Shown piece by piece: positions 17,209 to 25,848 of a stretch of DNA of 64,000 bases. This DNA is from G963665595 sp963665595. Its GTDB lineage: Bacteria; Actinomycetota; Coriobacteriia; Coriobacteriales; CADBOM01. The translations under genes and the position numbers were made by a program. Numbering within the stretch: the first letter of the stretch is position 1; every line of letters starts with the position of its first letter. Where the stretch lies: positions 558,001 to 622,000 of the forward strand of contig CAXXJK010000004.1 in the NCBI GenBank assembly GCA_963665595.2. The letters are read 5' to 3'. Below the pieces are notes generated by a model. It was not told where the DNA came from and ran no database searches. It saw only the letters and a program-made list of their open reading frames with translations.

Positions 17209-17754
17209 CTACGCGGTAAAGCTACGTCCCAGTTCGCGGGCTTCTTCAAGCTTTGCGTTGCCTACAATGTCACCTATCCTGTACACATTATGCACCGCCA
17301 CAACCCCACGGTCTTTCCAGCTGGTGTACTTTGCCAAGCCACGGTAGGTATCAACGATACAGTCCAAAACGGAAGCATCTTTATCTTCGCAGACGGTGAG
17401 AAGCACCGACGATTCAACGGCAAACGGATTACCAAGACCGCAAAACATGCGGTCCATAAACGCTTTAATCTGGGAAGAAAACGTAAAGCAATACACCGGT
17501 GTTGCATATACTAGCACGTCGCACTCATGGAGCAGCGGGTAGAATTGTTGCATACCATCGTCTTGGCAGCATTGCCCTTTATGGGAAAGGCAGTATTCAC
17601 ATCCGAGACAACCACCGATATGCGCATGCCCTGCATCAGCGCGAAATACTTCGTTTCCTGCCTCTTCTGCACCTTCGATAAAGGCATCAGCCAGCATGGA
17701 CGAATTCCCGTTTTTCCTCGGACTTCCGTAGACCACTAAAATCTTGTGCGCCAT
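17209..17754 (-). CDS. NADPH-dependent FMN reductase / iron-sulfur flavoprotein family
   Basis: A 181-residue flavodoxin-fold protein. It has the FMN-phosphate loop GSPRKNGNSSMLADAF at residues 10-25, ATPVYCFTFSSQIKAFMDRM (about 85-104) forming the isoalloxazine-side loop and dimer interface, and GCLGCEYCLSHKGQC (about 48-62), the compact cysteine cluster of iron-sulfur flavoproteins. Members shuttle electrons between NAD(P)H or ferredoxin and small acceptors such as quinones, nitro compounds or oxygen. The substrate is unknown. GAGAGTC precedes ATG 17754. It stands between unrelated genes. Confidence 0.85.
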   Translation of the reverse strand: MAHKILVVYGSPRKNGNSSMLADAFIEGAEEAGNEVFRADAGHAHIGGCLGCEYCLSHKGQCCQDDGMQQFYPLLHECDVLVYATPVYCFTFSSQIKAFMDRMFCGLGNPFAVESSVLLTVCEDKDASVLDCIVDTYRGLAKYTSWKDRGVVAVHNVYRIGDIVGNAKLEEARELGRSFTA

Positions 17755-17839
17755 GACTCTCCTTTTCTCAGCATATGATGTCAGAAAACCATTGTAACGC
17801 TCACAAGAAGAGTCTATTGCGATAGTTCTCAGAACATTC

Positions 17840-18106
17840 TCAGCCTACAAGGTTTTTGACCTTCTGAGCAAACAGATCGGGATGATTGATGCTGAGGTCT
17901 CCGTGGTAGAACCCCTCAAAAATACTCAACTCAGAGCGTTCCATCGCCTGATGAATCATCTGAGCAGAGCTCCTCATAACCGGACGTTCTTTGCTTCCCG
18001 CCACCACCAACGCCGGTGCCTTACAGCAAGCAAGTTCTGCCTTCAGACGGTACGCGGCATTAGCCTCAAGCATCGCGATCATACTTTGCCTGCTGATAAG
18101 ACGCGC
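17840..18106 (-). pseudogene. Alpha/beta hydrolase, C-terminal fragment
   Basis: Only the last 88 codons of an alpha/beta-hydrolase-like gene remain. The frame holds SRQSMIAMLEANAAYRLKAE, then APALVVAGSKE, the strand that normally leads to the catalytic Asp, and EGFYHGDLSINHPDLFAQKV with the likely catalytic His of the family. The nucleophile-Ser half is missing, and the frame begins just after an in-frame TGA at 18107-18109, 16 bases from the end of the oxidoreductase gene. A deletion probably removed the 5' part. ATG 18082 has no good ribosome binding site. Confidence 0.6.
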
Positions 18107-18121
18107 TCAGTGGCGAAATTA

Positions 18122-19606
18122 TCAGACAGCTCCCTGAAACACACTATCCGTATCTCTACATAAATGCTGAACAGCTTTGCGCCCTGTTTCCGCTGCCACC
18201 GGCAACCCACCAGGCTTCATAAGACGCTGACCCGCAAAGTAGACGTTCTTGATGTGCTCCGGCTGCGATGGGTACTCTCTATTCGCGTCGCGTGCACCCA
18301 TCTCGGTCATCCATGACCCCTTGAATGAGTGAAGATAGCGTTCATAGGTAAGCGGCGTTGCTACATCCCATACCACAACATTTCCTGCAATGCGGGGAAT
18401 CTTCTCAGACACTACCCGAATATAGGCTTCGGCTAGCTTACGCTTCTCTTCTTCATAGGTTCCGTCTTCTTTGCACTGCTTCCAAAAATCGTAGCTGTCA
18501 CCGGTAAGGATCGTGGTAAGAGCCGTGCAGCCCTTTGGTGCATACCCTTCAAACGTTGCGTAATTGTTGATGCCGACCAGATCAATTGGTACGTTTCCGC
18601 AGTGCAAGGTCTCGTCAAGAGAAAAGTTTAAGCCATGTGGCAGATCGGAAAGGTCTACCGTAACTCCCAGGCAGATGAATGTATCGAGCATGGGCACCGT
18701 AGTCTCGCGCATTCTGTTTGCCCACGAATCCTGAATCGGAAGGTCGAACAACGTATCGATAGCACAGCGCGTATCTTGAGTAACTATCACCGCATCGGCC
18801 GGCAGATACTCCCCTTCAACCATGATACCTGTAGCGGTGCCTTTTTCTACGGCCACCCGATCCACAAACTTCCCGTACTGTATGGCTCCCCCCAGCGCCA
18901 AAAATTTTTGAGCCATCCGTGCTGTCATGGGAAGCGAGCCGCCCTCCGGATAACCACCGTCGCCAAACGCCAATGTCGCGAGCGTAAAAACCAGTGCCAC
19001 CGCACAATTCTCGGAGCCCGCTACGTTTTGTAACATCAGGCGTATCGCTTCGTTTTTGAATAACAGCGAATACTCTTCAGAGGTGAGTTTTGAATAATAT
19101 GACAAGCGTGGCAAGGCAGGTAACACTTCCAGCATGGTGGATAGTGGCACAGAAGATTTTTGTTTAACTTTTACACCCTTGATGTCAGTGAGGGGCATCT
19201 GAAATTTCATGAACCGTCTGACATCACGACACAGACGCGTTATCTCTGGAGCATCCTGCGGCGATACCTCGAGCAGATGTTGCTTCAACTTGTCGATATC
19301 TCGGTAGAGATGCACCGTTTCTCCCTTATGTTCGAGAGTGAAAAACGGGTCGCTGTCTATGATTTTTACGCTGTCATCGAGTGCGCCCACTTCACGCCAG
19401 AGTGTATTGAACTCGGTGCGAGGAGAAGACCCGGTGAGCCAATGAATACCTCCTTCAAACAGGTAACCATTCCTGCGCCAACTAGTAGACGCGCCTCCCG
19501 GAATCGTATGGCTCTCATAGATGGTTACATCAAAACCGCTCTGGCGTGCATAAATCCCCGCAGTCAGACCGGCGATCCCCGCCCCTACGATGACAACCTG
19601 TTTCAT
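18122..19606 (-). CDS. FAD-dependent oxidoreductase, phytoene desaturase/isomerase-like
   Basis: A 494-residue flavoprotein. The N-terminal dinucleotide-binding motif VVIVGAGIAGLTAGIYARQSG leads into GGASTSWRRNGYLFEGGIHWL, typical of CrtI/CrtISO-like and related all-trans-retinol saturase proteins. The C-terminal FAD motif is KNVYFAGQRLMKPGGLPVAA. There is no signal peptide. Members desaturate, saturate or isomerise polyenes or other long lipids; Coriobacteriia carry many paralogs with unknown substrates. Four bases separate its start from the stop of the TetR gene upstream, so the two form an operon in which the repressor precedes the enzyme. The mutual context suggests a ligand-inducible detoxification or lipid-modification gene. 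Confidence 0.87.
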   Translation of the reverse strand: MKQVVIVGAGIAGLTAGIYARQSGFDVTIYESHTIPGGASTSWRRNGYLFEGGIHWLTGSSPRTEFNTLWREVGALDDSVKIIDSDPFFTLEHKGETVHLYRDIDKLKQHLLEVSPQDAPEITRLCRDVRRFMKFQMPLTDIKGVKVKQKSSVPLSTMLEVLPALPRLSYYSKLTSEEYSLLFKNEAIRLMLQNVAGSENCAVALVFTLATLAFGDGGYPEGGSLPMTARMAQKFLALGGAIQYGKFVDRVAVEKGTATGIMVEGEYLPADAVIVTQDTRCAIDTLFDLPIQDSWANRMRETTVPMLDTFICLGVTVDLSDLPHGLNFSLDETLHCGNVPIDLVGINNYATFEGYAPKGCTALTTILTGDSYDFWKQCKEDGTYEEEKRKLAEAYIRVVSEKIPRIAGNVVVWDVATPLTYERYLHSFKGSWMTEMGARDANREYPSQPEHIKNVYFAGQRLMKPGGLPVAAETGRKAVQHLCRDTDSVFQGAV

Positions 19607-19610
19607 GACT

Positions 19611-20186
19611 CTATCCTTTCCTGATGATATCGACTATCCACGAGCTCTCGGGCAGTGGATAGTCCGGATTGACGGCATATTCTTCAGCGATACCCTGGAT
19701 GGCGCACCAATAGGCAATGCCGAGAGCTAATGGGTTGCCCTCTTTAATGGTTCCGTCACGTTGCCCTTGTTTGATTAACTGTGCCGTTGGCGTATAGAGG
19801 TCAAAATCTTTTAGAAGCTCCTTGACCTTTGGCGGGGCGCCTTCGTTGTAGTAGGCGTAACTCATGAGCACAAACATCTGAGCGGTAAACGAATCATGTT
19901 CTATATAGGAGAAAATCTGTGCAGCGGCCATCTCAAAAAACTCAAGCGGATCTCCGCCAGATTGAGCCATGACCTCAGAGGGGCCTGACAGGCCCATGAT
20001 AATCAACTCTTCGTAGAGCGATTCTTTTGAGTCGAAGTAGTGAAACAGCAGCCCCACGCTCATGCCTACAGACTCTGCGATGTCTTTGATCTTTGTTGCC
20101 GCATAACCTTTGCGGATGAACAGGTCGAGCGCCGCTCTGAGAATGTCTTCGCGACGTTTTTCCTTCTGCTCATTTCTGATACCCAT
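19611..20186 (-). CDS. TetR-family transcriptional repressor
   Basis: A 191-residue TetR regulator. The DNA-binding region (about 8-55) reads REDILRAALDLFIRKGYAAT, then IKDIAESVGMSVGLLFHYFDSKE. The C-terminal ligand domain contains EYAVNPDYPLPESSWIVDIIRK. I chose ATG 20186 because GAAGG lies eight bases before it; an upstream ATG at 20201 would add five residues and sits at the edge of the operator. It probably represses itself and the oxidoreductase downstream through the inverted repeat at 20203-20222. Confidence 0.9.
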   Translation of the reverse strand: MGIRNEQKEKRREDILRAALDLFIRKGYAATKIKDIAESVGMSVGLLFHYFDSKESLYEELIIMGLSGPSEVMAQSGGDPLEFFEMAAAQIFSYIEHDSFTAQMFVLMSYAYYNEGAPPKVKELLKDFDLYTPTAQLIKQGQRDGTIKEGNPLALGIAYWCAIQGIAEEYAVNPDYPLPESSWIVDIIRKG

Positions 20187-20202
20187 ATATTGAACCTTCA
20201 TT

Positions 20203-20222
20203 CATTGAATTGTTGTTCAATG
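20203..20222. promoter_or_regulatory. Putative TetR operator
   Basis: Inverted repeat CATTGAA-TTGTTG-TTCAATG lies 17 bases upstream of the TetR start codon. A second, looser TTCATT/AATGAA pair surrounds it (20197-20234). Size and position fit autoregulation by the TetR protein. Confidence 0.65.
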
Positions 20223-20302
20223 ATTATGAATGAAGATTTGCCACCTGTCAATCAGATCGGTCACAGTGAGATTGATAGTATATGAATTGTTGGAGTAAGT
20301 GA

Positions 20303-20803
20303 TTATGCCGTTCTATCTAGCAGGAAGCATGGAGACACAACCGCAGTATGGTCAGACCGTTTTCTGCTGGCCATGCGTTCTCTTGTCTTCTTCAGATGTG
20401 CTTCCCTGTGCTCGACAGCCTCAATCAGATCCTGCTGCGAGTGAATATCCAGCTTTTTATAGATATTGCAGGTATGCGTCTTTGCCGTGCTGAAAGATAC
20501 GCAGAGAGTATCTGCAACATAGTGCGCATTATGGCCGCGCACGATAATATGGAAAACCTCGGCTTCCCTACTCGTCAATCCTGCTTCTTCTATCATCTCA
20601 CTCAAAACCTGCTCGCGCCCTGAAAGCACCGGCAAGACATCTTCGATGCCCTCTTCGGCCGCCTGATCACACTTCCGTGACAAGAGTTCCTGCTCAATCA
20701 TGCGTACCCTCATGAGCATCTCGTGTTCGCGCGCACGAGACATAAGCCCAAACACACCGATGCACAGCAGTATGAGCAGGGTACAGACGATGATCACAGC
20801 CAT
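20303..20803 (-). CDS. Single-TM LuxR-family regulator
   Basis: A 166-residue protein with one N-terminal membrane helix (MAVIIVCTLLILLCIGVFGL), a charged coiled region, then a LuxR helix-turn-helix (about 75-135: LTSREAEVFHIIVRGHNAHY, ADTLCVSFSTAKTHTCNIYK). It looks like the large regulators of this window with the 12-helix sensor cut away, but GGGAGA before ATG 20803 suggests a true gene rather than a remnant. The tail after the HTH is basic and unusually long. It sits between the TetR operon and the molybdoenzyme island on the same strand; its targets are unknown. Confidence 0.82.
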   Translation of the reverse strand: MAVIIVCTLLILLCIGVFGLMSRAREHEMLMRVRMIEQELLSRKCDQAAEEGIEDVLPVLSGREQVLSEMIEEAGLTSREAEVFHIIVRGHNAHYVADTLCVSFSTAKTHTCNIYKKLDIHSQQDLIEAVEHREAHLKKTRERMASRKRSDHTAVVSPCFLLDRTA

Positions 20804-21001
20804 AATGGTTCTCCCTTGAAGTGACTTATCGACAGACGCGTTATGCTCGACGCGCGCATGCCCTCCATTTCATGCAGAACCCCGATATCACGCAATAAAG
20901 ACAGCAGAAGATACGACCGGGTGTCAACGGCTCCCTAGAGAGCGGAGTGTATCCGGCACGTCAATACTACGGATGGTAAACGCAACGCAGATGATACAAC
21001 C

Positions 21002-21030
21002 GGGAGCCGTCTGGTGTTAAGACGGCTCCC
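21002..21030. terminator. Terminator after the molybdoenzyme A operon
   Basis: An 11-base-pair GC-rich stem GGGAGCCGTCT (21002-21012) / AGACGGCTCCC (21020-21030), 55 bases beyond the zinc-ribbon gene stop. No strong T tract. Confidence 0.7.
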
Positions 21031-21084
21031 GATGCATCTGTACTGCAAAACTGCTGCTAGCATCCACTAATACCGGTATAAGAA

Positions 21085-21270
21085 CTACTCGTCTTCGGTC
21101 TTATACTCAAATTTTGTTTTGCACCACGGGCATTTCGTGGTAAAGCTTCCAAACTCACGACTGGTAACAATCTTACGCAATGGTTTGCCACAATTCGGAC
21201 ATACCTTTGGCGCCTTGTCGGGGATTTCCTCAATACCCTCAACATCTTTCTGGTCTGGACTGTACGCCAT
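21085..21270 (-). CDS. Small zinc-ribbon protein
   Basis: A 61-residue protein with two knuckles, VCPNCGKPL (about 24-27) and CPWCKTKF (about 47-50), typical of a single zinc ribbon. AGGAGATTGAA precedes ATG 21270. It is the last gene after the molybdoenzyme A and ferredoxin genes, 84 bases downstream, and probably co-transcribed. Two further small zinc-ribbon genes flank the second module at 28825-29326, so the association with these enzymes looks meaningful. A role in metal or cofactor handling or as an assembly partner is only a guess. Confidence 0.75.
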   Translation of the reverse strand: MAYSPDQKDVEGIEEIPDKAPKVCPNCGKPLRKIVTSREFGSFTTKCPWCKTKFEYKTEDE

Positions 21271-21354
21271 TTCAATCTCCTATCGTTCGAACTGCCATCT
21301 CCATAAGAAAGAATCAAACCGTCGGTTCAATCCATCCTGCAGACCATACAAGCC

Positions 21355-21690
21355 TTACGGCAAAAAGCAGGTGACTCCTTCGCCCAGTTCTTCCATGCGA
21401 CGAGGAAGATCTTCCAGTGCAACCGCTTCCATGCATTGAGCAAGGCAGTGATGCACACAAGAAGGTTTCTTACCTTCTGCGATACGGTCTTCGCAGAGAT
21501 CGCATAACGAGGAAGGTACCGCTACATAGTTCCAATACCACTTACCATCGAGTTTTTCAGGGCCAAACTCTGCCAGTTTGATGCCCCACTCATCCTGAGA
21601 CTTGATACCTTTTTCTTGACGACAGGCAACCTCACAGGAATGGCAACCGGTGCAATACTTGTAATCAATAAGCAATGCATACTTTTTCAT
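21355..21690 (-). CDS. Two-cluster ferredoxin subunit of molybdoenzyme A
   Basis: A 111-residue ferredoxin-like electron-transfer subunit. The first cluster motif is CTGCHSCEVACRQEKG (C-x2-C-x2-C-x3-C); a second set of cysteines is in LCDLCEDRI and PSCVHHCLAQCMEAV. DmsB-type partners usually hold four clusters; this short form fits two [4Fe-4S] clusters, like the small ferredoxin partners encoded beside catechol dehydroxylases of Eggerthellaceae. GGTGAT lies before ATG 21690; a longer start at 21702 is less likely. It follows the catalytic gene by 14 bases. The protein is nearly identical to its paralog at 25849, with only a few substitutions. Confidence 0.9.
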   Translation of the reverse strand: MKKYALLIDYKYCTGCHSCEVACRQEKGIKSQDEWGIKLAEFGPEKLDGKWYWNYVAVPSSLCDLCEDRIAEGKKPSCVHHCLAQCMEAVALEDLPRRMEELGEGVTCFLP

Positions 21691-21704
21691 GTTTATCACC
21701 ATTC

Positions 21705-24062
21705 CTAATTCTCATGAATTTCTTCGTAGCTAAACGGTGAGGGTTCCGCACTCGTCATGCTCTCAGGACCACGGCTTGCACGCGGCACGTACGCTTTGGG
21801 GTCGTCATTGCCGGCTTCATATCCGTCTACCTTATAAACCTTGCAGAGCACGTTCTTATAGGGCGCGCCGTAACCCAGCTTGCCCACCTTATACATAGGG
21901 ATGAGCTTGTTGATGTTAGACTTCCACGTGCCAAAGAGATTAGGAGCTTCTCCCTCTTCTTCGGGGAACCACCAGCCATGCTCAGCATGAACAACGCGCT
22001 CAGGTACTTCGTTTGATACGCGCGCACGCTCAACACATTTACCCAGAGGGTTCTCGATGCAGACATAGTCGCCATCGTTGATACCCAAGTTTGCAGCCGT
22101 GTGAGGATTGATAGTCAGCAGCGGGTCAGGGTGAATGGAACGCAACGAGGGAATCTGGCGATGCTCAGAGTGAAACGATACAAACGCACGGCCACCGGTG
22201 GTCAGAACCAGCGGATACTCCTGGTAGAGATCCGGGGTGCTATAGGGGCTCATCGCGGGCTCCATGAAGTAAGGAAGCTCGTCTTCACCAAAGTCGTCAT
22301 AGATAGAGGAACACACTTCGATCATGCCAGTTGGCGTGTTGAATCCTGGCTCGCCGTCAGGGCGCAGCATCCCCTTCTCGTACTTACGATATTCAAAGGG
22401 CTGCTGGAACACGCCCATATCACGTAGATCGTTAAAGTCCCAATCGTATTGGGTACGAATCTGAGCGTTGAAGAACTCTTCCGCAGAATTCCATGGCCAT
22501 GCCTCAGGGTTGAGTCTCTTGCCAACAATCATATCGATTTCGATGTCGGAACGCGCTTCGCCACAGTTAACCGCCGCATTCATCGCACCAAGGAAGTGAG
22601 TGTTGCGTCCGAAGTGAGGAAGAACTACGCCATCATGCTCGGCAAATCCGCTAACCGGAAGCACGAGATCGCAGAGACCCATGATGGTCGGCGTCATGAA
22701 GCAATCCTGAGCTGCGTTGAAGTCCATCTTCCGCAAAGCCTCATACCAACGCTCAGGTTCTGCGTACACAGTAGGCGCAATGGGGTTTGAAGCATAGAAG
22801 TACGCCATATGGAAGGCATAGGGCTCGCCGGTCTCCAAGACAGAAAGTACTTCATCGGGGTGAGCAAAGGGCCCGCATGCATACGCCGGGTGATCTTCGC
22901 GTGCATCAATACGCTTCTCCGCTGTTTCAGGAGATACATACTGTGCTGTTTCAAAACGCCAGCGGCCCATAAAACTTGAGGGCAATGCCAACGTGATGCC
23001 ACCGGGTACATCCATGTAACCGCAGATGGCGCCAATGGCCAAAAGCGACTGACCCGCCTGTGCACCATTTTGCTGGGTGTCGATAGCAAGACCCCACATG
23101 ATAGAAGAAGGAGCATTCGTTGCAAAGGCACGGGCGGCACCGCGTAACACTTCAGCCGGTACCCACGTGATCTCTTCTGCCCATTCAGGTGTCTTGTCTT
23201 TGACGCGCTCAGCAAGATCGTCCAAGCCAAATACCCAATTCTCACAGAATTCGTGATTATAGAGGTCTTCTCCGATGATGACATTGAGCAATGCAAGACC
23301 TACTGCGGCATCGGTTCCGGGACGCAACTGAATATGGAACTCAGCACGAGAAGCAAGCCACGTCAGACGAGGATCGATAACGATAAGCTTCGAGCCACGC
23401 TTCATAAGGTCAACGATGGCGTGACCATAGAACCCATCAGGGTTAGACTGCAGTGGGCTCTTGCCCCAGAGCATGATGTACTTGGGGACCTCATAGCGCG
23501 GATCATCATAGCGGTCCGGGAAAAATGCGGCATAGTCAAGCTCAGGGTAGCCCGCACCTAACAAGAAGTCGGCCACAACCGTACGCGGGCCATAGCAGGA
23601 GCCACCACTCATCGAAAACGAACAGTTAGGTGTTTTGAAACACGCTTGAGCCATAGGCGGCGCATACAGCGTAGCCTCACGCCCCGTACCTTGGAAGAGA
23701 TAGATCGTCTCAGGGCCATAGTTGTCCCAAATCTTATGGACCTCTTCTTCAAGAATATCGAGAGCCTCATCCCAACTGACGCGTTCCCACGTATCCTTGC
23801 CACGATCTTCTTTGGCGCGTTTCATGGGGTACTTGATGCGGTCGGGGTGATTCAAGAATTCGCCCATCGCAAGACATCTCGGGCAGAGACGCCCCTGGTT
23901 GATAGGATGATCAGGGTCACCTTCGACCTTTACAAAGTTACCTTCTTTGTCCGTATAGATGAACATGCCGCAACCTACGGGGTGATCACCCGGAGGCGAC
24001 CAACCGCACGTGCGAACCTTGATCAGATTCCCTTCCTCTTTTTTCCATTCATTATCTGGCAT
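21705..24062 (-). CDS. Molybdopterin oxidoreductase A, catechol-dehydroxylase-like
   Basis: A 785-residue DMSO-reductase-family catalytic subunit binding bis-MGD. The N-terminal cluster region is RTCGWSPPGDHPVGCGMFIY followed by GRLCPRC. In the paralog B the corresponding motif is GCHPVGC, so one expected cysteine is Asp here. Further family features are MLWGKSPLQSNPDGFYGHAI (MGD binding), IVIDPRLTWLASRA and a C-terminal domain with LVLTTGGRAFVSFHSEHRQI. There is no Tat signal, so it is cytosolic. A ferredoxin subunit follows and an aromatic-acid-type MFS transporter precedes it by 48 bases. This matches the layout of molybdenum-dependent catechol or hydroxycinnamate dehydroxylases, so reductive dehydroxylation of a phenolic is the best guess; the acetylene-hydratase/transhydroxylase branch is the alternative. 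GGAGAAGG precedes the ATG. Confidence 0.87.
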   Translation of the reverse strand: MPDNEWKKEEGNLIKVRTCGWSPPGDHPVGCGMFIYTDKEGNFVKVEGDPDHPINQGRLCPRCLAMGEFLNHPDRIKYPMKRAKEDRGKDTWERVSWDEALDILEEEVHKIWDNYGPETIYLFQGTGREATLYAPPMAQACFKTPNCSFSMSGGSCYGPRTVVADFLLGAGYPELDYAAFFPDRYDDPRYEVPKYIMLWGKSPLQSNPDGFYGHAIVDLMKRGSKLIVIDPRLTWLASRAEFHIQLRPGTDAAVGLALLNVIIGEDLYNHEFCENWVFGLDDLAERVKDKTPEWAEEITWVPAEVLRGAARAFATNAPSSIMWGLAIDTQQNGAQAGQSLLAIGAICGYMDVPGGITLALPSSFMGRWRFETAQYVSPETAEKRIDAREDHPAYACGPFAHPDEVLSVLETGEPYAFHMAYFYASNPIAPTVYAEPERWYEALRKMDFNAAQDCFMTPTIMGLCDLVLPVSGFAEHDGVVLPHFGRNTHFLGAMNAAVNCGEARSDIEIDMIVGKRLNPEAWPWNSAEEFFNAQIRTQYDWDFNDLRDMGVFQQPFEYRKYEKGMLRPDGEPGFNTPTGMIEVCSSIYDDFGEDELPYFMEPAMSPYSTPDLYQEYPLVLTTGGRAFVSFHSEHRQIPSLRSIHPDPLLTINPHTAANLGINDGDYVCIENPLGKCVERARVSNEVPERVVHAEHGWWFPEEEGEAPNLFGTWKSNINKLIPMYKVGKLGYGAPYKNVLCKVYKVDGYEAGNDDPKAYVPRASRGPESMTSAEPSPFSYEEIHEN

Positions 24063-24110
24063 AAACCTTCTCCTTTCCTTATGTCAAACCTCAACAACCA
24101 CCTCAGGCAG

Positions 24111-25457
24111 TTAAGAGTTGATCCCCAAATCTTCGATGACTACCCCTTTGGTCTCGGTCTTGATCAGCAGTTTTGTAAACAATGCCGCCAGACAGAGCGG
24201 GATAAGAAATGTAACGAGTACTACCGAAAACGTCGACCCTGACTGGAGGGCTCCGCCTATCACCATGGGCGTGACGAAGCCACCGATGCGCGCTACCGTG
24301 GTGACGCAGGCCTGGCCTGTTGCGCGAATCTCGGTAGGATATGCTTCGATGGTTATGGGGGCGGGCGACATATACGCGTAGTTGATTGCAAAGCCCATAA
24401 ATATGCAGGCGGGTATCATGAGCCCGCCAAAACCAAACACGGCGGTAAACACAACCGAAAGGCCTGCTAACAAGAATGCAATATAAGCACTTTTGATGCG
24501 TCCTAAGCGGTCAGCCGCAACGCCTGCGACCACTGCGCCAACACATCCCAGTAGATTCATGAGTGTGGTGTATCCGTAGCTTGCGCTGACAGAATAACCA
24601 CTCTGAATCAGTATCGTGGGCATCCAGTTAGTCAAACCATACGAAAGCGCACAGGTGGTAAATGCCACAAGCCAGATTCCCACCGTTACCTTTATGTACT
24701 TCTTTGACACCACTTGGCGCAGCTGATTTTCCTGCATTACCGGCGGTACATCGATATCTTCTATCGAATAGCCGCCTTCCTTGGGCGTATCAAGTCTACT
24801 ATTGATTTTATTGACAATCGCAAGAGCTTCAGTGGTCTTACCTTTGCTCAAAAGCCACTGAACAGATTCCGGTAAAACAAAATACATGAGAATGCCGTAC
24901 AGGAAGGGAAATCCTCCGATGAGATAGCACACGCGCCATCCAAAGTTTGGCACGACCCACATAGCGGTCAGCCCCGCGATAACCCACCCAAGCATCATAA
25001 ATGTCTTTGTTATGGTCACAAATGAACCGCGATGTTTTGTGGGAGCATACTCAGAAACGATCGTAACACTTAAGGGAATAACTGCGCCGACCCCCAGACC
25101 CGAAAGAATCCTACATAGTGCAAACATGTCGTAGGACTGCACAAAAAAGATGGGTACCGTCAGAATCGCATATATCATGATGCTGACATTCATAACGTGT
25201 TTTCTGCCAAACTTATCAGCAAGATACCCCGCAAGAAAACCGCCAATGAGCATGCCCAGCAAACTAAATGAAGCCAAACTTCCCGTGGCGATAAAGCCCA
25301 GTTGCATTTCGGTAGTAATTTGTGGCATGGTGAAGGAAACAATCATGTAATCGAATCCGTCAAATATCATAGCTAAACCAACAAAAATCAGTATGCGGAC
25401 CGAAAACTTCCAGCCTCCAGGTTTTTCGATAATGTCTGAAACATATTCCCTCTTCAT
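24111..25457 (-). CDS. MFS transporter, aromatic acid:proton symporter type
   Basis: A 448-residue twelve-helix major-facilitator protein. It shows the DGFDYMIVSFTMPQI motif in helix 1, characteristic of the aromatic-acid/proton symporters (PcaK/BenK/MhpT group). It also has the loop 2-3 signature GYLADKFGRKHV, RILSGLGVGAVIPLSVTIVSEY in helix 4 and ESVQWLLSKGK in the central loop. It presumably imports the phenolic substrate of the downstream dehydroxylase-like enzyme, whose gene begins 48 bases later. ATG 25457 (MKREYVSDIIEKPG) is preferred; an in-frame ATG at 25502 would add 15 residues, and neither has a strong ribosome site. Confidence 0.88.
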   Translation of the reverse strand: MKREYVSDIIEKPGGWKFSVRILIFVGLAMIFDGFDYMIVSFTMPQITTEMQLGFIATGSLASFSLLGMLIGGFLAGYLADKFGRKHVMNVSIMIYAILTVPIFFVQSYDMFALCRILSGLGVGAVIPLSVTIVSEYAPTKHRGSFVTITKTFMMLGWVIAGLTAMWVVPNFGWRVCYLIGGFPFLYGILMYFVLPESVQWLLSKGKTTEALAIVNKINSRLDTPKEGGYSIEDIDVPPVMQENQLRQVVSKKYIKVTVGIWLVAFTTCALSYGLTNWMPTILIQSGYSVSASYGYTTLMNLLGCVGAVVAGVAADRLGRIKSAYIAFLLAGLSVVFTAVFGFGGLMIPACIFMGFAINYAYMSPAPITIEAYPTEIRATGQACVTTVARIGGFVTPMVIGGALQSGSTFSVVLVTFLIPLCLAALFTKLLIKTETKGVVIEDLGINS

Positions 25458-25848
25458 TACAGAATCCACTTCTCTCCCCCGTGCACAGTACCTGTCTGAC
25501 AAAGATGCCGAGTATGAAATCGCTTAGGTGCGTTCTTCCTCTGTGCGTTTTCTTTGTCTTAACCGATTGTTGAGCATACGGAAAGTTTACGTCCCCGCTC
25601 CGGCAAGAAGAACTGTTCAAAACTACAACAATCGCCAATCAAACTGTAAATTCAAACCATTGTTGTTGCAGACGATGCGGCCGGCGCTCTTTGCAAACGC
25701 TTTGCTAACGCGTATCACAGCAACCCGATGCCACAGAAGCAACCCACAAGCAGCAGGCGAATAATTCAGCGGTCTAGCCAAAGCAACGTCTGGCTAGACC
25801 GCTTGACCGTTATCTGTTATCTCTAACAATCAGTCACGCATATAACTA
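25458..25848. other. Intergenic region between module B and the MFS gene
   Basis: No supported gene. The left part should hold the promoter of the MFS-module A operon (minus strand); the right part contains the hairpin at 25768-25803 that ends module B. Confidence 0.4.
25768..25803 (-). terminator. Terminator of molybdoenzyme module B
   Basis: A perfect 13-base-pair stem AGCGGTCTAGCCA (25768-25780) / TGGCTAGACCGCT (25791-25803), 45 bases beyond the ferredoxin B stop. T-richness on the minus side is modest (GAATTATT). Confidence 0.75.

Noticed and set aside
22694..23296. A 200-codon minus-strand frame inside molybdoenzyme A, repeated at 27224-27790 in molybdoenzyme B
   Set aside because: Present in both only because the two enzymes are near-identical; out of frame with the conserved protein and without a start signal.
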